A DNA stretch of 64,000 bases from contig CM023532.1 of NCBI GenBank assembly GCA_013350335.1, forward strand, positions 92,321,383 through 92,385,382, written 5' to 3'. A program made the translations under genes and the position numbers. Under the pieces are notes generated by a model. That model did no database searches. It was given only the letters and a program-made list of their open reading frames with translations, and was not told where the DNA came from. Positions 1-10,747 of the stretch are shown piece after piece; position 1 is the first letter of the stretch; the number at the start of each line of letters is the position of its first letter. The DNA is from Chimonanthus salicifolius. Its lineage: Eukaryota; Streptophyta; Magnoliopsida; Laurales; Calycanthaceae.

Positions 1-681
1 CCCATTATCCATTGGTTTTAGACTCATACATAAATCCAATTTTGGCCAAATTTAAAATTCCGATTTGCGAGCCTAAAACGCAGCAACTATCCGCTTCATT
101 TATTCATTCATGATATATCTATTTTCATGTCCAACCCACATAGGGTTTGGCCATGTACCATGGTCGAACCCATGGTCCTTCAATGTGGCCACAAATTACG
201 GTTTTGCCACTCCTCTTCCATGGTTAAGTTACCCCTTTTATCCATGCATATTTAAGTCCATATTTGACCCATAAACTTGGACCCATTTATAATTTCTTAA
301 TCATGACATAACATCATAAAATCAGCCATCTAGTTTAATTAAATTTTTAAATATTTAATCCCATAAATAATTCCATACTTAGCCCATAATATGGCTCCCA
401 AAGGGGCCATGGGTTCATGGTTCACTTTTATTGGTGCCATTTTCAAAGACTCATATTTTGTCCCAAAAATAATCCATTTCAAAAATCACAAATCTTCATT
501 CATTTTGGCCCTTTAAAACAACCTCCTAGGCATTGATACATTCATTAACCTTAGCCTAAAGTTGATCAAAATTTGGGTCATGGGTTCGGCCATACATCAT
601 GGCCGAACCCATGATGTTTCTTTCCCCATCCTTCTTGGTTTCAATTATCCATTAAACATACCTCCAATGAAACTTAAATCA
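1..681 (-). mobile_element. LTR5, outer part of a Ty3/gypsy LTR (left segment)
   Basis: This is part of a long chromovirus LTR whose other half resumes at 7946, after element 1. It resembles the LTRs of element 2 (for example around 14000-14400), including two copies of the GGTTCGGCCA hairpin near 151-182 (degenerate) and 579-614. The LTR's + strand start lies left of the window. There is no coding sequence. Its last five bases, AATCA, are the target-site duplication of element 1. Confidence 0.8.
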
Positions 682-1769
682 TGTAACGCCCGCCCCTTTT
701 CACTGTAAAATCAGAGTACATTTTTTTTTTTTTAAAAGTGATAAAGGGCGCGGACGTCACGACGCGAGTTAAGTTCCGAGCTTCTAAAGCCCGGCCCTTA
801 ACTGGCCAACCCTACGCGTGCGTGGAACATAAGTCCACGAGTACGGTTCACGCGTAGCAAGTAAGCTCACGGAACATAAAAATAAATGCGGATGATCATA
901 GAACTATCCTACCAGTTCTTCAGATAGCAGGGAAGAAATACCCAATTAATTACGAAAATGCCATTATACTGTATTATCCAAAATAATACCTAAACATAGC
1001 AAACTACCTAAATTATTACATTTCCGACAAGCTAACTATACAAATACATCTTTTCCAAAATAAAGTACAACAAAATAATTAATCCGCCTCCCCAAGCTCC
1101 TAAGCTTGGCTTCCGTCTCGCCCTTCCGGTCCGCCATCTCCTGCATTGTCAGCTAGGGTAGAAGTAGGGCGTTAGAACAACGCGCCCAGTAGGATTCCGA
1201 GTAGGGCTAGCACATGGGTTAGTAATAACCACACACAGATAATAACACAGTGAAAACTATAAACCACCATATACTGAAATATAAGTAAATGATATGCCAT
1301 GGGTGTCAATGTTATGAATCCCACCCATGGTTGACTAATTCAACCATGGTGGTCGGCCCCACCAAACCTTGGCCCACATGCCACCTCACTTGATGAGGTG
1401 GAGGTGGGTCCCACTTGGCCACACCACCATTGTTTAATTCCAAATTACTTAGGGTGATTGAATTTCATTAAGCCCACTCTAAATGGATCACCATTGGGCC
1501 CATGGCCCAATTACATTTCCCACTAGCCCATTTACCTTAGAGCTTAACCATCTTGACCCATTGGGTCCCAAATGGGTATTCGACCCAATTTGACCATTCT
1601 TGACCCATTTAAATAAATTTAAATCCAAACATAGTCTATTGGGCCACACTTGGGCCTTTATCCAATTTTTTTGGCCCATTTACCATTTACTCCACCAATT
1701 TTCTAATTTCCATCATTAAAATAAATAATATTCACATTTATATTAATTCCAAAATTCCGAGACCTTACA
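682..1769 (-). repeat. Element 1 3' LTR (1088 bp)
   Basis: On the + strand it begins TGTAACGCCCG and ends GACCTTACA. It is essentially identical to 6858-7945. It is much shorter than the 3.6-4.3 kb relatives in this window. It keeps the conserved terminal stem, the GTCACGACGCGAG core and the U3 W-box/palindrome end, but lacks the hairpin-array middle. Confidence 0.96.
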
Positions 1770-1775
1770 ATACAA

Positions 1776-1784
1776 TCCTCTTTT
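1776..1784 (-). other. Polypurine tract of element 1
   Basis: On the minus strand AAAAGAGGA lies a few bases upstream of the 3' LTR, the expected place for the plus-strand DNA primer. The same tract is at 20513-20521 in element 2, and a similar one (AAAAAGAGGG) is in element 4. Confidence 0.8.
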
Positions 1785-1831
1785 AAAATTTTCGTCCCGA
1801 AAATTCGAGCGAAGTAGAGGTTCAAAACATC

Positions 1832-4800
1832 TTACACAAAGAGTTCCGGATGAGAGGCTCTCATCTCCGACTCAAGTTCCCAGGTGGTTTCTTCATTACC
1901 ATGTCGTTCCCATACCACCTTGACGAACTGAATGGCCCGGTTCCGTAACACCCTTTGCTCGGTCCCGACTATTCTGACCGGCTTTTCCACATATGTCACA
2001 TCGCTTTGGACATCGATGTCTTGAATATTCAATACATGTGAAGGATCAGGGTTGTACTTCCTCAACATAGACACATGGAATACATCATGTAATGATGATA
2101 ACTGCGGAGGGAGAGCCAACTGATAAGCTACCTCCCCCACCCTCTTCAAGATTGGAAACGGTCCCACAAATCTAGGTGACAGTTTCCCCTTCTTTCCAAA
2201 TCTCATGTGTCCCTTCCGTGGTGAGACTTTCAAAAACACCAAGTCCCCCACCTCAAATTCGAGGAATCTTCTCCTTTTGTTGGCGTAACTCTTCTGTCGG
2301 CTTTGTGCAGTGAGTAGATGTTGCCGTATCAATTTAATCTGCGCTGTAGTTTCTGCAACCAACTCCGGTCCAATCAGCGCAGGCTCACCGGCTTCTGTCC
2401 AACACACTGGTGATCTACATGGCCTACCATATAAGGCCTCAAACGGAGCCATCTGTAGGCTTGACTGATAGCTGTTATTGTAGGAAAACTCCACCAGTGG
2501 TAAATGATCCTCCCATCCACCCTTAAAGTCTAGCATGCATGCTCTCAGCATATCTTCCAATGTTTGTATTGTCCTCTCCGACTGTCCATCAGTCTGTGGA
2601 TGAAATGCTGTGCTAGTTAATACGTCGGTCCCCATAGCCGACTGCAAGCCCTGCCATACTCTGCCAGTGAATCGGCCATCCCTGTCGGACACAATAGACC
2701 GGGGAATGCCATGTAACCTGATGATCTCCCGGATGTACCGTCGACCCAAAGTGTCTGATGAATCCGTCATCTTGATGGGAAGGAAATGTGCAGACTTGGT
2801 CAACCGGTCCACTATGACCCATATTGCATCGTTGCCCTTGGATGACCTTGGCAACCCTGTTACAAAGTCCATGGATATGTGTTCCCATTTCCATTCTGGC
2901 ACCGGTAAGGGTGCGAGTAAGCCCGGTGGCTTCCGATGTTCTGCCTTAACCTGCTGACAGGTTAAGCAACAAGCAACAAACTCTGCCACGTCTTTCTTAA
3001 GTCCATGCCACCAATAGTGCCTCTTAAGATCATGGTACATCTTGGTGCTGCCCGGGTGAATAGAGAGTTTTGTTTGGTGTGCTTCAATCAGCAACTCTCT
3101 TCTGCAATTCTTAGGCACATATGTCCTACCTCGGAACATAAGACCCTGTCCCGGTCGTAATTCCCATTCCGGTACAACTTCACCGGTAGACATCTTAGCC
3201 CATATCTCTTCCACCTCTGGATCTGTTCGTTGTTCCCATTCAATCTCGGAGACCATGTGGGATCGTATGATCAGATTACATATGGTTCCATGATTATTCA
3301 GATAGAGTTTAAACTCTCTGATGGTATTCAACACCTCCCATTCTGTTCTGATCATACTGGCTACTGTTGCAGGTGATATGCGGCTGAGAGCATCCGCCAC
3401 TTTGTTCGCCTTGCCAGGATGATACCGGAGTGCGAACTCATAATCTGCCAAATATTCCATCCATCTACGTTGTCTCATGTTGAGTTCCTTCTGATCAAAT
3501 AGATACTTTAGGCTCTTATGGTCTGAGAATACCTCAAACTTCTCACCATAAAGGTAGTGTCTCCAGCTTTTAAGAGCGAAGACCACCGCTGCCAGTTCCA
3601 GATCATGTGTGGGATAATTGCGCTCATGAATTTTCAACTGTCTTGACCCGTACGCCACCGCCCTATTACCTTGACTGAGCGTACACCCCAGTCCCTCTCC
3701 TGAGGCAACACAGTACACCTCATAGTTTCTGCCTCTTTCCGGCAATATCAAAATAGGAGCGGTTGTAAGCTTCTCCTTTAGCTCCTCAAATCTCCGGTTG
3801 CACAGATCTGACCATTCAAATTTGACTCCTTTCTGAGTGAGTCGGGTAAGTGGGGCTGCAATCTTGGAGAAATCCATAATAAATTTCCTGTAGTAACCGG
3901 CCAATCCCAGAAAACTGCGGATCTCGGTCACATTCGTCGGTGCTTTCCACTCCCTCACTGCCGCTACCTTAGTCGGGTCTACAGCTATGCCTTCCTCCGA
4001 TATAACGTGCCCCAAGAAATTGACCTTTGATAGCCAAAATTCACACTTGCTGGCTTTGGCATACAATTGGTTCCTCTTCAGGGTGTTCAGAACTATCCGC
4101 AGGTGTTCAGCATGTTCCTCCTGACTCTTGGAATAGATCAGGATGTCATCAATAAATACAATTACAAACTGATCCAAGTAAGGACGGAATATCCTATTCA
4201 TCAGGTCCATGAACACCGCCGGTGCATTAGTAAGCCCAAACGGCATGACTACGTACTCATATAATCCATACCGTGTCCTGAAGGCTGTCTTCTCTATGTC
4301 TTCCTCTCTAACCCGGATTTGATGGTATCCGGACATCAGATCAATCTTGGAAAAGTGAGAGGAACCCCTAAGCTGATCAAACAGATCCTCAATCCTGGGT
4401 AGGGGATATTTATTCCTGACAGTCAACTGGTTCAATTTTCTATAATCCACACACATCCGAAGGGTACCGTCCTTCTTCTTAACAAACAATACCGGGGCTC
4501 CCCATGCGGATGTGCTGTTCCGAATAAAGCCCAGCCTGAGCAGTTCATCAATCTGCTTTTTCAACTCAGTCATCTCAGCCGGTGCCATCCTGTAATGAGG
4601 TAACGATACTGGAGCTGCGCCGGGGTACAATTTAATCTCAAAGTCTATCTCCCTCTTAGGTGGCAGACCAGGGAGCTCTGTTGGAAATACCTCGGCATAA
4701 TCTACTACCACTGCCGGAAGTTCAGCTATTGGTGCCTTATCTAATCTGAGGGTGTTCAAGGCAAGATGATTCAATTCTTCCTGCAGCCTTCTAGGAATGC

Positions 4801-6325
4801 CCTGTCGGTCAGCGGGCACTATATACCGCCTTCCTTCGGGTGACCAAAATATCACTCTACGAAGATGGCAATCAATATGGGCCTGATACGTAGCCAACCA
4901 GTCCATGCCAAATATAACATCGTACTCAGCCATATCGATTACTAAATAATTGAACTCGAATCTGAATCCAGCGAGTTCAGTGTTCAGTGCCGTGCATATG
5001 AGCCCCAAAGATGTGTCTCCGACAGGGGATACAATAGTAAGTGAGGTGGACAGATTCTGTACTAATGTGCCCGTAGCAAATATGAATGCAGCAGATATGA
5101 ATGAATGGGAAGCTCCAGAATCAAATAATGTAATTGCATAAGAACTACCAACTACGGCCATACCTTGAATCACCGAGCGGTCCACTGCTACTGGAGAAGG
5201 TATAGCAAAAAGTCGTCCTGATCCCGTAGGGTTTGGCGCCCGTCCTGCCTGATTGTATGTTCTGCCCCCTCGCGGCGGAGCTGATCTAACTGGAGGGCGG
5301 GAGGAACCCTTGAAGTTAGAGGGTCTGCTGAGCTGCGGACACTCCCTCTTGAAGTGACCCTGTTGGCCACACTGATAGCAAGTGTTCCCACCTCTAGGAA
5401 CCTGGGTAACTGATGCTGACTGGGAGGGCTGATTGGGGCGAAAGCCCCCTGTAGATCCAGTAGCGGATGAGGGTCTGCCGAAACTCGGGCGGGACCTTTT
5501 ATTGGGTTGAAATGCACCCCGCCCACTCTGCCATCGGCGGTTGTCACGCCGCGCTTCCTCATTCAATTCCCGCTCCACTATAGTGGCCCTGCCAACCACC
5601 CCTGCCAATGTAGGTTCCTTGAATACTGTCACCCTAGTTTTGATGCTCGGCCGAAGGCCCCGTTCAAACTTACGGGCCCTCCGGTGCTCAGTGTCCACCA
5701 TGTAGAACGCGTAGACAGATAGTCGAAGGAACTCCCGGTGGTACTCTGCCACTGTCATATTGCCTTGTACTAATGATATAAAAGCTTCAGTCTGACTCTC
5801 CCTTTCTTCCTCTGGGAAAAACTGCTCTAGAAAAGTGGCTGAGAACCATTCCCAAGTCATGGCAATTCTTTCCCTTTCCGGCACCAGTGATTGTTGTTTT
5901 TCTACCACTTCCCACCAATTACCGGCATCCTCAATCAGTTGAGATGTTGCCAGTAAGATTCTGTCAGCCGGACTGGAAACCTGAAGCAGATTTAAGATCT
6001 GAGTGATCTTCTTTAACCAGTAATCTGCTCCTACAGCCCCTTCTTTTCCTCTAAAGTAGGGAGGACGCTGTTGCTGGAAGTCTTTAACCATCTTCCGCTT
6101 ACTAGTGTCACTAGTAGTAGCATTTCCGTCGCTAGTAGTCGCATTTCCACTCAAATGTTGCTGAAGAGCAGCAGTGACTGCCGCTTGAACTACATCTTTT
6201 AGCTTGGGAGGTACACCTTGTATGTTTATATTATTCTGTTCCTCTTCCCGATGGGGTACCTCCTCTTCCTGGCGAGGTGGTGATACCTCTTTCTGGTTGC
6301 GACGAGTCCTTCTCTTCGGAGCCAT
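1832..6325 (-). CDS. Gag-Pol polyprotein, Ty3/gypsy chromovirus, 1497 aa
   Basis: One open frame encodes the structural and enzymatic proteins of element 1. Visible in order: a retrotransposon Gag domain (about residues 85-240); a CCHC zinc knuckle C316-C319-H324-C329; an aspartic protease with D402 in DSGAS; RT (about 585-780) with the FIDD catalytic pair D726/D727; RNase H (about 865-985); integrase with an HHCC zinc finger (about 1080-1123) and a D1153, D1214, E1250 triad with D-35-E spacing; and a C-terminal chromodomain-like segment (about 1442-1496), typical of chromoviruses that target heterochromatin. RNase H keeps E910, D935 and D978, but the first catalytic Asp is Val at residue 873 (codon 3707-3709). 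Element 2 keeps Asp there. A seven-residue duplication (GNATTSD twice) lies near residues 60-73. The ATG at 6325 matches the start of the element 2 homologue. Gag and Pol are in one frame, as is usual in this clade. Confidence 0.95.
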   Translation of the reverse strand: MAPKRRTRRNQKEVSPPRQEEEVPHREEEQNNINIQGVPPKLKDVVQAAVTAALQQHLSGNATTSDGNATTSDTSKRKMVKDFQQQRPPYFRGKEGAVGADYWLKKITQILNLLQVSSPADRILLATSQLIEDAGNWWEVVEKQQSLVPERERIAMTWEWFSATFLEQFFPEEERESQTEAFISLVQGNMTVAEYHREFLRLSVYAFYMVDTEHRRARKFERGLRPSIKTRVTVFKEPTLAGVVGRATIVERELNEEARRDNRRWQSGRGAFQPNKRSRPSFGRPSSATGSTGGFRPNQPSQSASVTQVPRGGNTCYQCGQQGHFKRECPQLSRPSNFKGSSRPPVRSAPPRGGRTYNQAGRAPNPTGSGRLFAIPSPVAVDRSVIQGMAVVGSSYAITLFDSGASHSFISAAFIFATGTLVQNLSTSLTIVSPVGDTSLGLICTALNTELAGFRFEFNYLVIDMAEYDVIFGMDWLATYQAHIDCHLRRVIFWSPEGRRYIVPADRQGIPRRLQEELNHLALNTLRLDKAPIAELPAVVVDYAEVFPTELPGLPPKREIDFEIKLYPGAAPVSLPHYRMAPAEMTELKKQIDELLRLGFIRNSTSAWGAPVLFVKKKDGTLRMCVDYRKLNQLTVRNKYPLPRIEDLFDQLRGSSHFSKIDLMSGYHQIRVREEDIEKTAFRTRYGLYEYVVMPFGLTNAPAVFMDLMNRIFRPYLDQFVIVFIDDILIYSKSQEEHAEHLRIVLNTLKRNQLYAKASKCEFWLSKVNFLGHVISEEGIAVDPTKVAAVREWKAPTNVTEIRSFLGLAGYYRKFIMDFSKIAAPLTRLTQKGVKFEWSDLCNRRFEELKEKLTTAPILILPERGRNYEVYCVASGEGLGCTLSQGNRAVAYGSRQLKIHERNYPTHDLELAAVVFALKSWRHYLYGEKFEVFSDHKSLKYLFDQKELNMRQRRWMEYLADYEFALRYHPGKANKVADALSRISPATVASMIRTEWEVLNTIREFKLYLNNHGTICNLIIRSHMVSEIEWEQRTDPEVEEIWAKMSTGEVVPEWELRPGQGLMFRGRTYVPKNCRRELLIEAHQTKLSIHPGSTKMYHDLKRHYWWHGLKKDVAEFVACCLTCQQVKAEHRKPPGLLAPLPVPEWKWEHISMDFVTGLPRSSKGNDAIWVIVDRLTKSAHFLPIKMTDSSDTLGRRYIREIIRLHGIPRSIVSDRDGRFTGRVWQGLQSAMGTDVLTSTAFHPQTDGQSERTIQTLEDMLRACMLDFKGGWEDHLPLVEFSYNNSYQSSLQMAPFEALYGRPCRSPVCWTEAGEPALIGPELVAETTAQIKLIRQHLLTAQSRQKSYANKRRRFLEFEVGDLVFLKVSPRKGHMRFGKKGKLSPRFVGPFPILKRVGEVAYQLALPPQLSSLHDVFHVSMLRKYNPDPSHVLNIQDIDVQSDVTYVEKPVRIVGTEQRVLRNRAIQFVKVVWERHGNEETTWELESEMRASHPELFV

Positions 6326-6843
6326 TTCCTAGTCATCGAAAACACTGACTTAGTTCCTTTTCAAATGGAGGAAAAAGAAAAGAAAAAAAAAAAATACTAA
6401 ACAATATACTTTGTTTCTCATTTTTTTGGGGAAGATTGCCAAATAAGCACACTTGGTTTGGGGAAAACTTCCCAAGTATCTATGTTTCGTTCCATTTGTG
6501 AAATCGGGGAATTTTCTCCTATGTTCAATAAGCCTACCATCATTCCGTCAAATTTGGGGAAGACCTAGATTTGTTTTCTCATGTCGGGAAAATGTAACCC
6601 TACTTGCTATGTTTCATAATACCGACTTACATTGATTGATTTTTTTTTTTTTCTTCCCTTGCTATCATCCCTCTCCGTCAAATGTTGTTCTCAGATTAAA
6701 CCCTTCAGTTTGAGTCAATCGAAGTAATTTAACCCGGCCCCCGTGCAGCGGTCTCCGAAGAGTCGGTCGGTTGGGATTCTTAGCCGTCAGTGAGACGTGC
6801 AACCGTCTTAATCTTACTTCGAGAGATTCATTCTTCCGAATTC
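6326..6843 (-). other. 5' leader of element 1
   Basis: This is the untranslated leader between PBS and gag. It contains GGGGAA-type motifs (6428-6440, 6460-6470, 6555-6562) that also occur in the leaders of elements 2 and 4, and a block (about 6690-6840) well conserved with element 2 (25430-25590). It is probably packaging or translation-control sequence, by position only. Confidence 0.6.
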
Positions 6844-6855
6844 GCTCTGATACCA
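6844..6855 (-). other. Primer binding site (tRNA-iMet) of element 1
   Basis: The minus strand reads TGGTATCAGAGC two bases from the 5' LTR. This is the common plant PBS complementary to the 3' end of initiator methionine tRNA. Confidence 0.93.
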
Positions 6856-6857
6856 AC

Positions 6858-7945
6858 TGTAACGCCCGCCCCTTTTCACTGTAAAATCAGAGTACATTTT
6901 TTTTTTTTTAAAAGTGACAAAGGGCGCGGACGTCACGACGCGAGTTAAGTTCCGAGCTTCTAAAGCCCGGCCCTTAACTGGCCAACCCTACGCGTGCGTG
7001 GAACATAAGTCCACGAGTACGGTTCACGCGTAGCAAGTAAGCTCACGGAACATAAAAATAAATGCGGATGATCATAGAACTATCCTACCAGTTCTTCAGA
7101 TAGCAGGGAAGAAATACCCAATTAATTACGAAAATGCCATTATACTGTATTATCCAAAATAATACCTAAACATAGCAAACTACCTAAATTATTACATTTC
7201 CGACAAGCTAACTATACAAATACATCTTTTCCAAAATAAAGTACAACAAAATAATTAATCCGCCTCCCCAAGCTCCTAAGCTTGGCTTCCGTCTCGCCCT
7301 TCCGGTCCGCCATCTCCTGCATTGTCAGCTAGGGTAGAAGTAGGGCGTTAGAACAACGCGCCCAGTAGGATTCCGAGTAGGGCTAGCACATGGGTTAGTA
7401 ATAACCACACACAGATAATAACACAGTGAAAACTATAAACCACCATATACTGAAATATAAGTAAATGATATGCCATGGGTGTCAATGTTATGAATCCCAC
7501 CCATGGTTGACTAATTCAACCATGGTGGTCGGCCCCACCAAACCTTGGCCCACATGCCACCTCACTTGATGAGGTGGAGGTGGGTCCCACTTGGCCACAC
7601 CACCATTGTTTAATTCCAAATTACTTAGGGTGATTGAATTTCATTAAGCCCACTCTAAATGGATCACCATTGGGCCCATGGCCCAATTACATTTCCCACT
7701 AGCCCATTTACCTTAGAGCTTAACCATCTTGACCCATTGGGTCCCAAATGGGTATTCGACCCAATTTGACCATTCTTGACCCATTTAAATAAATTTAAAT
7801 CCAAACATAGTCTATTGGGCCACACTTGGGCCTTTATCCAATTTTTTTGGCCCATTTACCATTTACTCCACCAATTTTCTAATTTCCATCATTAAAATAA
7901 ATAATATTCACATTTATATTAATTCCAAAATTCCGAGACCTTACA
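6858..7945 (-). repeat. Element 1 5' LTR (1088 bp)
   Basis: This is the direct repeat of 682-1769. In sense orientation U3 starts at 7945. U3 contains several TTGAC(C/T) W-box cores (near 7505, 7729, 7766 and 7776), the palindrome pair around CCATGGTTGA / TCAACCATGG (7501-7526), and CACCTCA / TGAGGTG (7559-7576). Confidence 0.96.
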
Positions 7946-10360
7946 AATCATCCATTTCAATCACCATCTTTATTCCATTTAAACATCACATATCATACTT
8001 GTAACATCCATTTAAATTTCATCATTAACTTAACTTAATTTCCATTTTGTTTAAGCACATATATAAACCATACTTAGCCCATGAATGACCTAAAACATGG
8101 GTCATGGGTTCGGCCATACACCATGGCCGAACCCATGATGCCTTTCCCTCATTTTTAACTTGGGTCTTTTAATCACATTTAAAGTCCATTAAAAACCACC
8201 AACATTTCCTCATGATTTCTCATTTTAACAATCCTTTAAAACACCTATTTTTAATCATTTGAAAACTAATTTTCATTAACCATTCTCCATACTTCTAATC
8301 TTATAAAAATTCTAAAATATCATCCATGGATTCCATCATAAAACTTTTTTCCAAAAATTGCCTACATTTAATCCTTTAAATCCTTGAAACCCTAAACCAT
8401 TCTCCAACTTTTTATTTCTTATAAAAACCCTAATTAAAATGCATAATATTAAAATATAATCCAAATTAAAATCATCCTCATTTACCATGGGGTTCGGCCA
8501 TGCTACATGGCCGAACCCTATGGTCCATCCATTCATTAAAAATTCCATATTCTCCATGCTTTAATACAACCTTAGAATTCCAAAAATTTGAAATCATAAA
8601 TCACTAATGTTCACTCATTTAAAAAACCTAAAGCTCATTAGCCATTCTCCAAAATTTTAAACCTAAACATCTTAATAAATTTATCCCACATTGGCCATGG
8701 GGTTCGGCCATGCTACATGGCCGAACCCTAAGGTCCATTCAATCCATTATAACTTCCATCTTTTCCATACTTAATCCATTCATTTCATTTTTTTCTTAGA
8801 CCATCTCTTCCATTTCTTTGCCTTCCATTTGATGGATTTTAGATCCATTCCATAGCCTAAAATAATTTGGCCACCATCATATGGCAAGGATGGATTTTAA
8901 AATTAAAAACCCTAAATAATAAATTTCTTGTTTAGAACATACTTACTATCCGACGACTCCTCCGGTCTTTGTCGCTCCCGTCAACTTCCTTGGCCTCTTT
9001 TCTCCTTCTTCTTGATCTTTGATCGGCTAGATGTGCTTGATCAATGGTGGGACATGCTTGGATTGGCTAAGATAGTGTTAGGTTTAGAGAGAGGGGAAGA
9101 GGGGAAGATGATGAAGAATGGTAACTCTTGATCTTCAAGAGGTGAATCCAAGGTTCCACCTCTTTTCTTCTCTTCTTCTCTTCTTTTTTCTTCTAAGTTT
9201 TCTTCTAAGTTTTCTTCACTTTCTCCTTGCAAGGTGAGGAACGAATTTCCTTGTGTGTGTGGAGGGCTAGAGTCAAATGGGTAGTTTGAAATGAGATGGA
9301 GGTGGTTGGAGTGACTTAGACTCCTCATTGATTTTCCCCACCCACCAAGCATGGGCTAGCTTGACTTGGGTGGTGGTGGTTGAGACCCAACCACCAAGCA
9401 TGGCTCCCATGTCCTCTTTGACTTGTTTATGTTGACCCTAACTAATCAACTTAATTAAGTTAAGCCCTCACTTAGGTTAATTAATTTTCATCTAATTTAA
9501 TTCCCTTAAATTATCTATCTAATAAATCCACCCATGGTTGACCAACTCAACCATGGTGGACGGCCCCCACATATACCTACCCCACCCGCCACCTCACTTG
9601 ATGAGGTGGAGGTGGGCCCCACTTGGCCATGTTATTTTATTTCCCTTGATTTTAACTTAGGTAATTTTACAATAATTTTAATCAATTTAATTTACCTTGA
9701 TCCACCTTAGTCTTCTTAACTTTATCCATGGTTGACCAAGTCAACCATGATGGTTGGTCCCACTTTCTCCTTGGTCCACACGCCACCTCAATGGGTGAGG
9801 TGGAGGTGGGCCCCATTGGCCATGTTGCCTTGGTCCATTTATCACCTAACTTAGGTGATTTAAATTTTATTAATTGTATCCCTTTTATTGGATCATCATT
9901 GGGCCCATGGCCCAATTTGATTCTTGTCTTACCCATTTATCTTAGGGCTTAGTTACCTTGGCCCATTGGGTCCCACATGGCTCTTTGACCCAAATTGACC
10001 ATCTTTGACCCGATTACTTACCATTGACCAATTACATGTATCAATTCCAATTCAAGGTTCATTGGGTAACCATTGGGCCCATGGCCCAATTAGATTCCCT
10101 CCTTTTCCACTTACCTTAGGATTTGAACCGATTTTGATCCATTGGACCCCACATGGCTATCGGGCCCACTTGACCATCGTTGACCCGATTAATCCTCATT
10201 GACCCATTAAATGGGTTTCATCCAATCCATGGCCCAATTGGGCTATCCTTGGGCCATTGTCCCAAAATTTGGTCCATTTGGCATTTTATTATATCAAACT
10301 TCAAATTAAAATGAATAAATGCCAATATATATATATTTATCAAAAATTCGGGTTGTTACA
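7946..10360 (-). mobile_element. LTR5, right segment (sense U3 end)
   Basis: LTR5 continues after element 1 and ends GGGTTGTTACA at 10360. It contains hairpins at about 8103-8138, 8488-8520 and 8696-8730. A splice-donor-like GTAAGTATG (minus strand, 8946 downward) sits next to the conserved CTCCTCCGG motif. U3 is duplicated: the CCATGGTTGA palindrome plus CACCTCA stem occurs at about 9530-9620 and again at about 9727-9826, and the GGGCCCATGGCCC palindrome occurs near 9900 and 10077. There are many TTGACC W-box cores. There is no coding sequence. Confidence 0.85.
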
Positions 10361-10747
10361 AACGATGTCATGCAATGATGACAAATACAATGAGTCCCAC
10401 CCATCACATGTACATAAAAGTACCCACCACATAGGCCTTTCGGACGCCCCCACAGAGTGTGGACCCTCCGGTTTCTTGTTGATGGAAAAGCACATTAAGG
10501 TACCCCATATAGGTTTTTCGGACGCCCCGACGGAGTGTGGACCCTCCGGTTACAAATCCTTCACCCCATGCCATGCATGAGATGCCAATGAAACACCTGT
10601 TATTTTATCATATAAACATAGCATTAAAATCACATTTTGAAACATATCCAAGACATGCTATTTTATCATATAAACATAGCATTTAAAACTCACATTTTGA
10701 AACTATCCTTTACAATATAAATTCATCAAAATAAGATAAAAACATTG
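10361..10747 (-). mobile_element. LTR6, left visible segment
   Basis: This is a family C LTR (same family as the LTRs of element 4; compare 51600-52030). It holds the CGGACGCCCCGACGGAG...CTCCGG modules and two copies of the ~60 bp TGCTAT...ATAGCA unit (10605-10710). It is interrupted on the left by LTR5 and on the right by solo LTR B, and resumes after 31499. Its final CATTG is the duplication made by B. Confidence 0.8.

Larger units (their letters stand above)
682..7945 (-). mobile_element. Element 1: complete, young Ty3/gypsy chromovirus
   Basis: This is a complete 7264 bp LTR retrotransposon read on the minus strand. Two 1088 bp LTRs (682-1769 and 6858-7945) flank one uninterrupted gag-pol ORF. 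A PBS matching initiator-Met tRNA lies just inside the 5' LTR and a purine tract lies inside the 3' LTR. AATCA occurs on both sides (677-681 and 7946-7950) as a 5 bp target-site duplication. By eye I see one difference between the LTRs (T at 742 against C in the other copy, within the AAGTGAYAAAGG context), so the insertion is very recent. It sits inside the older LTR5. Confidence 0.97.

Noticed and set aside
1488..1679. 63-codon ORF present identically in both LTRs of element 1
   Set aside because: It is identical because the LTRs are; the peptide reflects the GGGCCCATGGCCC and W-box repeats and there is no homologue in the longer LTRs.
2610..2957. Plus-strand ORF of 115 codons inside gag-pol, repeated at 21357-21704
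   Set aside because: Antisense shadow of the integrase region; conserved only because pol is.
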